DNA from: Meghimatium bilineatum | Taxonomy: Eukaryota > Mollusca > Gastropoda > Stylommatophora > Philomycidae | DNA: 64,000 bases | Direction: 5' to 3' | Assembly (NCBI GenBank): GCA_034231615.1 | Contig: CM067311.1 | Span: 9,673,746 to 9,737,745 of the forward strand | Shown here: positions 59,721 through 64,000 of the stretch, piece by piece | Layout: each line of letters begins with the position of its first letter | Numbering within the stretch: position 1 is the stretch's first letter | The notes under the pieces: model-generated | Seen by the model: the letters and a program-made list of their open reading frames with translations, nothing else | What the model was told of the DNA's origin: nothing | Database searches by the model: none | Position numbers and translations under genes: made by a program

Positions 59721-60552
59721 TAATTGAATTCTTTTATGTTCAGACCAATGATTATACGAAATCTACAGTTTAGGTGGCAAATTTGAAAATCTCTGACTTC
59801 TCTCTTTCCTTGTTGGGCACTTTATTTCAAAACATTCTTTAAATGCAGAGTGTCTCAAACCGATTGTTATACAAAATATATATGGAGTATATATGTGGAG
59901 TGATCTCGCACACGTGCAGTGATGTGATATTCATATTTATTTCAACAGAAGCTCTATTATTATTTTGTGTGCTATATCTTCCAGTATTGTATTATAAATG
60001 TATAATTCTGCACATTTAACAAATTGGCGACATCAATTTACAAATATAAGATTGTAGCATTTGTCAGAGCGTACAGTACTGTCAGTTCCTTTGCTGAATG
60101 CCTCCGGATCCACGAAATGAGGTGAATCATTCATAATTTCCAGAATTCACAGATTCAGTTATTGACCACCAATATATGAAGACAACGTCTTCTCAAAACG
60201 TCAATGGCTATTTTGAAGATATTTGTTAACATGAAGCAAAAAACTTTCTTTACACCAATAACAAATCCATTTGTCACAACTATCTCTTAAAATTTAGTTG
60301 TACTACATGCCCATTTGAACAAAGACAACCAGAGAGCAAAATTACATGTTCCTAAAAAAAAATTCCGCAGCAAACATTTAGTTTCGAAAAGCAGTTTTAT
60401 GTTATTGTAATTCAGTTTTGTACAGTTCCTTATACAAATTGATATTAATGAGACATCGCAATAGACACAACTCATAATCCACATATACACCACTTCCCCT
60501 ATTTCTTATTGCATTCTGTGCTGATCCATCCGTATGCACTCTAGTCGTTCAT
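59721..60552. other. Intronic, no gene seen
   Basis: No homology recognised. Confidence 0.4.
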
Positions 60553-60660
60553 AGATCAACCCAAAATAAATAAATATTTCAATTATTAAGTGATGAACAT
60601 GAAATTTACAAACATAGACAAGGGAAATAATGAAACATGTGGTGACGTCCACTTGTACTG
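60553..60660. mobile_element. Half copy of the palindromic MITE
   Basis: Corresponds to the right arm of 57486-57742: aaatttacaaacatagacaa, then ggtgacgtccacttgtactg, with TA after it. The left arm is absent. Confidence 0.8.
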
Positions 60661-60874
60661 TACCGAAAGCTGTGGTAGTCGAGCTATTACAGTAGACCTA
60701 TGATCTGCAGGGAATAAAAGGTGAATTGATTGACATAATAGATTTAGAGTGCAGTTTTCACAATACAAAGTTGCAAGAGACATAAAAAAAACTTATAAAT
60801 GCTCAGGCCAGATTGTAAATGGAATAATAACTATTTGGGAAGTTAATGATGGGAAGATACAGGAAAAAAACCCA

Positions 60875-61035
60875 ACAAAAGATGGATGTTTCTTGCCATT
60901 GGTGCAAACAAAAACATTGACACAACGCATTTCCATTTTCTGGACTACATCCTGCTGGAAAACTACTAAGACCATTATCCTGCTACAAGAGAGACCCAGT
61001 GGGAGTTTGTGAGAATGAACACTGAAGAAGAATAT
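60875..61035 (+). mobile_element. Dispersed repeat C2
   Basis: Order ccattggtgcaaacaaaaac, ttctggactacatcctgctg, taagaccattatcctgctac, agagacccagtgggagtttg, then gagaatgaacactgaagaag. Confidence 0.75.
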
Positions 61036-61260
61036 TTAAAAAATGAGCTGGTTTCACCAAAATATGCCAAGTACTTACTACTGTCAGTTCTAAACATGAT
61101 TATTTCATGGCAAACCCTCACCTCATTTTTATATACATTAATACAAACACAAATGTAAAATATTGAGACATTTCATGGGAATATTTGTGTGATTGAGAAT
61201 TACCACAATGTCAATGATGCCAGAGTGAAATTATCATTTTTCATTTGGTTTTTTTTTTAG

Positions 61261-61365
61261 CACCTTTTACAATGATCAATCCACGTGATCAGCAAAGTTT
61301 CTTCGCTAACATGCCAACAGGGCAGCAGGATCCAATCTATTCGCAAACACCAGATGACAGATCAT
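61261..61365 (+). CDS. TAB2/TAB3-like: TAB2/TAB3 homologue, coding exon 5 (3'-most in window)
   Basis: Acceptor: a T-rich tract ending ttttttttttag at 61260; donor atcat|gtatgt at 61365/61366, ending phase 1. With the split codon completed (A+CA, Thr 700) it reads TPFTMINPRDQQSFFANMP, then TGQQDPIYSQTPDDRS; residues 700-734. The position after the coiled coil matches the linker before the NZF zinc finger of TAB2 and TAB3. No NZF-coding sequence was found in the remaining 2.6 kb, so the gene continues beyond the window. If the donor were not used the frame would stop at 61461-61463. The weakest of the five exons by homology, but with correct phase and splice sites. Confidence 0.8.
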
Positions 61366-61497
61366 GTATGTATATTTGTTTAAAATTGTGTGTTAATATG
61401 CAAATATTTTCTTCCAGTCTCGTTATAACAATATCACAGGAATGGTGTTTTTCTGGAACTTAAAGTTAGGCAATGGCTACTTACCCAATCAACTATT

Positions 61498-62630
61498 CAG
61501 TGGCGTATGCTAAGCATAAGCAAGGCAAGCATTGCATGCCTTCAAGAGTTGCGAAAATGATAAACCAGTCAGTGATCTATCCCCCATCCAAACTTAGCCC
61601 TTGCAGCATTGCTCAAAAATATATTTTAAAATATTTTTCTCACAAATCTGAATTCTTCCGAAAATTAGTGCTGGCAACACATATGAAAGTATAGTGGCCG
61701 CACTGAAGCAATTTTGTTTTTGCTTTCGTTAAAATAGTCCCTTTACATATAAGCGCAGTGATATACTGTGTGTTTTTTTATAACCTTGTCTCCAGAGTAA
61801 GCTTGCGATGAAAAAAAAATTAATACATTTTATGATTCAATCACTATTATAACAATTTAGCACTGGCACATAATAAATTGATTGATGAACATTTATTTAC
61901 TGGTGTGAAACAGTGCAATTTCTATGTTCTAGTACTTTTATTTGAATGTTAAACTAATGATAACAATGCAAGCAATTATAATCTTGATTGCATACACACA
62001 CACTTGTTTAGTAAGCCATTTCCGGTAACTTTTGGTACACGTCACGTGATCTTACTCAACACACACGCACATTTACACAGCGATGTGGTTTCAATTTCAA
62101 TTTGTTATTATGGCTGATTCTATTAATGATGTTGTTGTAGATTTATTTGAGCGACCGTTTCAATCGCGAACATTTAATGAAAAATTGGACTTGGTCAAAT
62201 GGGCAGACCGATTCCTGCGTTAAGCAGTTTGAAACGAGAAGGAACAAAATGTGTCCGTTCATTTAACAATGATTTATATAAGAAAGTCGTTTGGCTTTGT
62301 GGTTCGGAATCATTATGTAAGTTATTTTAATATTGACAATTCCTGCATCGTCGTCTTCAGTGGAACGTTCGTTTTCTGCATTAAAACGCATTAAAAATGT
62401 CATAAGGAACTCGCAGGGGCAATGTCGTCTTTCTGCTCTATCAATGATGTCAATTGAAAAAGACCTTCTTGTAGAGATGAAAGGCAATGATGACTTTTAT
62501 AACAAAGTAACAGAGGACTTTAGCAGAAAGAGCCGCAGAATAGAACTGAACTTCAAATAACTGGGTGAGTAGAAAATTATCATTTTTTAAAAGTTGCATG
62601 CTCTCTTTCAGACCCCAGGATACGCCACTG
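61498..62630 (+). mobile_element. Internally deleted hAT element with 8-bp target-site duplication
   Basis: Termini cagtggcgtat (61498) and atacgccactg (to 62630) are inverted repeats. Perfect duplications caactatt lie at 61490-61497 and 62631-62638. The element is 1133 bp and contains the two transposase ends at 62110-62559. It lies in the TAB intron after coding exon 5. Confidence 0.95.
62110..62559 (+). pseudogene. hAT transposase with the middle missing (N-terminal zone joined to dimerisation domain)
   Basis: From ATG 62110: MADSINDVVVDLFERPFQ, then SRTFNEKLDLVKWADRFLR and a stop. After a frameshift: RPIPALSSLKREGTKC and SFNNDLYKKVVWLCGSES, the N-terminal TTF-like zone of ZMYM-type hAT proteins. 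Within about 20 bases (near 62320) the sequence jumps to TIPASSSSVERSFSALKRIK, the C-terminal hAT dimerisation domain, then LSALSMMSIEKDLLVEM, and stops at 62560. The catalytic centre is absent. Cannot encode a working transposase. Confidence 0.9.
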
Positions 62631-62862
62631 CAACTATTTATTGTTTCAGGAAAATATACAAATAAACTAAAAATGTGTACGTGTACTATATGAATTCTGG
62701 GTAAAGACATAATTTCCTAATATATTGAAAGTGAGTGATGACTTGTGAGGTACTATGGGCATGTTGCGCACGTTAAAACATCCTCAGCAGTTCAAACAAT
62801 TATAAGACTATCTTGAAAAATTGACCCAAAAAATGTAACAGGTCAAATTGTGTGCTATCCTC

Positions 62863-63000
62863 AGGAATTGCGAGCTACTTGCTTTTACATCGTCTGTGCA
62901 GTGGAGTGGTTTCGCTGAGCTTTATTTTCATACCCAGAAGACTTCAGCTTTCGGCTTAGTACAATGTTGACGAAACCTTCTACTCAGAGGGTGTAAATAG
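62863..63000 (-). mobile_element. Dispersed repeat S1
   Basis: Same orientation as 10905-11045: aggaattgcgagctacttgc, gtgcagtggagtggtttcg, catacccagaagacttcagc, ttctactcagaggg. Confidence 0.75.
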
Positions 63001-63039
63001 GCCAAGTAAAAAAGTTCTCCGAAATAAGACTCCATTACT

Positions 63040-63130
63040 TCTTCTGGGCTAATTCTCAAACTCCTGTAGATTATCAGGATATTTCCAGAGAATAGAATCC
63101 ATTGTATCATGGTTTACAACTAAGGCTATG
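63040..63130 (-). mobile_element. Dispersed repeat C1, tail part
   Basis: ttcttctgggctaattctca, aactcctgtagattatcagg, then ccattgtatcatggtttaca. Confidence 0.65.
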
Positions 63131-63610
63131 ATATCTACACCTATGATCCAGACTGTCGTTATGTGAACAGCGAGACTAGAACAATTCGGTAGTATGTGTT
63201 CTGGTGTCTGTGTTGCTGCTCCGCACTGATACAGATTTGGTGTAGTGTATTTTTAGACGGCATTGCCTCGTTCTCAGTTGAAATATCATGACCTGTTCAT
63301 CTCTGTTGATATTGTCTTGCTTGGGGTTTCCATTTATTTGTCTCCGCTGAAGTCGCATAGCTTGTTTTAGCAGAGACTGTACTTCCCTGAAGCTTTGACT
63401 TACGTGGATCTGAGAGAGAGATTGCCTCCTGTTTTTTGCTAATTCATCTGCTTTTTCGCCATCACAGAGTTGCCACAGTGATCTGGTATCTATTATAGTA
63501 CTAAATGTAGTTTTTCTAGATAATTAGAAGACATGTCTGATGTTGTGAATTAGTCTGTATTGTTTGTTATTTTGGGTGGCTAGTAAATATTCATATTCTG
63601 CATCTGAAAC
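63130..63610 (-). mobile_element. LINE fragment with RNase H-like end (family G)
   Basis: The minus strand has LCDGEKADELAK (about 63470), the last RNase H motif of LINEs that carry this domain. It continues QSLSQIHVSQSFREVQSLLK, AMRLQRRQINGNPKQDN and FQLRTRQCRLKIHYTKS, the post-RNase H region. Frameshifted. Confidence 0.75.
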
Positions 63611-63612
63611 TA

Positions 63613-63950
63613 TCTTATTTAAGAAAGAGATTGAAGTGTAGTCGGATATTATATATACTACAGCTGGTGGCCACCTTGTTTAAGAAGGAGATTGAAGTGT
63701 AGTCGGATATTGTATATACTACAGCTGGTGGCCACCTTGTTTAAGAAAGAGATTGAAGTGTAGTCGGATATTGTATATACTACAGCTGGTGGCCACCTTG
63801 TTTAAGAAGGAGATTGAAGTGTAGTCGGATATTGTATATACTACAGCTGGTGGCCACCTTGTTTAAGAAAGAGATTGAAGTGTAGTCGGATATTGTATAT
63901 ACTACAGCTGGTGGCCACCTTGTTTAAGAAGGAGATTGAAGTGTAGATTG
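63613..63950. repeat. Tandem array, 61-bp unit, ~5.5 copies, paired as 122-bp dimers
   Basis: Unit contains gagattgaagtgtagtcgga, tattgtatatactacagctg and gtggccaccttgttt. The start alternates strictly taagaaaga / taagaagga over six units, so the amplifying unit is probably a 122-bp dimer. The array continues near the window end; the last unit is truncated at about 63945. Confidence 0.93.
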
Positions 63951-64000
63951 ATATTGGCTCAAACTACATTGCAGTTCCTAATATATGAGTAAAAAATACT

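Overview
This window is animal genomic DNA. It has spliced genes with GT/AG introns, long tandem-repeat arrays, many decayed LINE, SINE and DNA-transposon copies, and a 100-base N gap at 17895-17994. The mix of LINE fragments, hAT and Tc1-type elements and tRNA-derived SINEs would suit a mollusc or another lophotrochozoan. That is an inference: the sequence itself only fixes it as a bilaterian-type animal.

Two host genes are supported, both on the + strand. (1) Positions 6621-6887 are the last coding exon of FOXRED1, a mitochondrial FAD-dependent oxidoreductase involved in complex I assembly. The rest of that gene lies upstream of the window. (2) A TAB2/TAB3 orthologue (TAK1-binding protein) has coding exons at 39404-39493, 42132-43893, 57166-57314, 58897-58993 and 61261-61365, with intron phases that agree throughout. 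A candidate non-coding first exon and promoter lies at about 34640-34915. The exons encode 734 residues: an N-terminal CUE domain split across the first two coding exons, a long Pro/Ser/Gln/Asn-rich disordered region, and the C-terminal coiled coil. The expected last exon(s), carrying the NZF zinc finger, are not in the window.

Layout. 1-4827: AT-rich satellite with a LINE inserted at 2984-3540. 4828-6380: LINE tails and a 21-bp array. 6621-7295: FOXRED1 end and 3' UTR. 7.6-34 kb: intergenic DNA made of LINE fragments (families called A to H here), SINEs, hAT MITEs, minisatellites and a broken hAT transposase gene. 34.6-64 kb: the TAB gene, whose introns carry tandem arrays (30, 31, 33, 40, 55 and 47 bp units, the 40-bp array being about 3.7 kb), LINE copies, a Tc1 transposase remnant, a Tc1/mariner-type palindromic MITE and an internally deleted hAT element. 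The window ends in a LINE RNase H fragment and a 61-bp array.

The main points for a second look are the dense set of minisatellites in the TAB introns (one abuts a splice acceptor), the highly homogeneous 40-bp array with only two common variable sites, several transposons whose insertion boundaries can be read exactly from target-site duplications, and a hAT element in which the ends of a transposase are joined with the middle missing. LINE, SINE and MITE family letters (A-H, S1, C1/C2) are local labels only.
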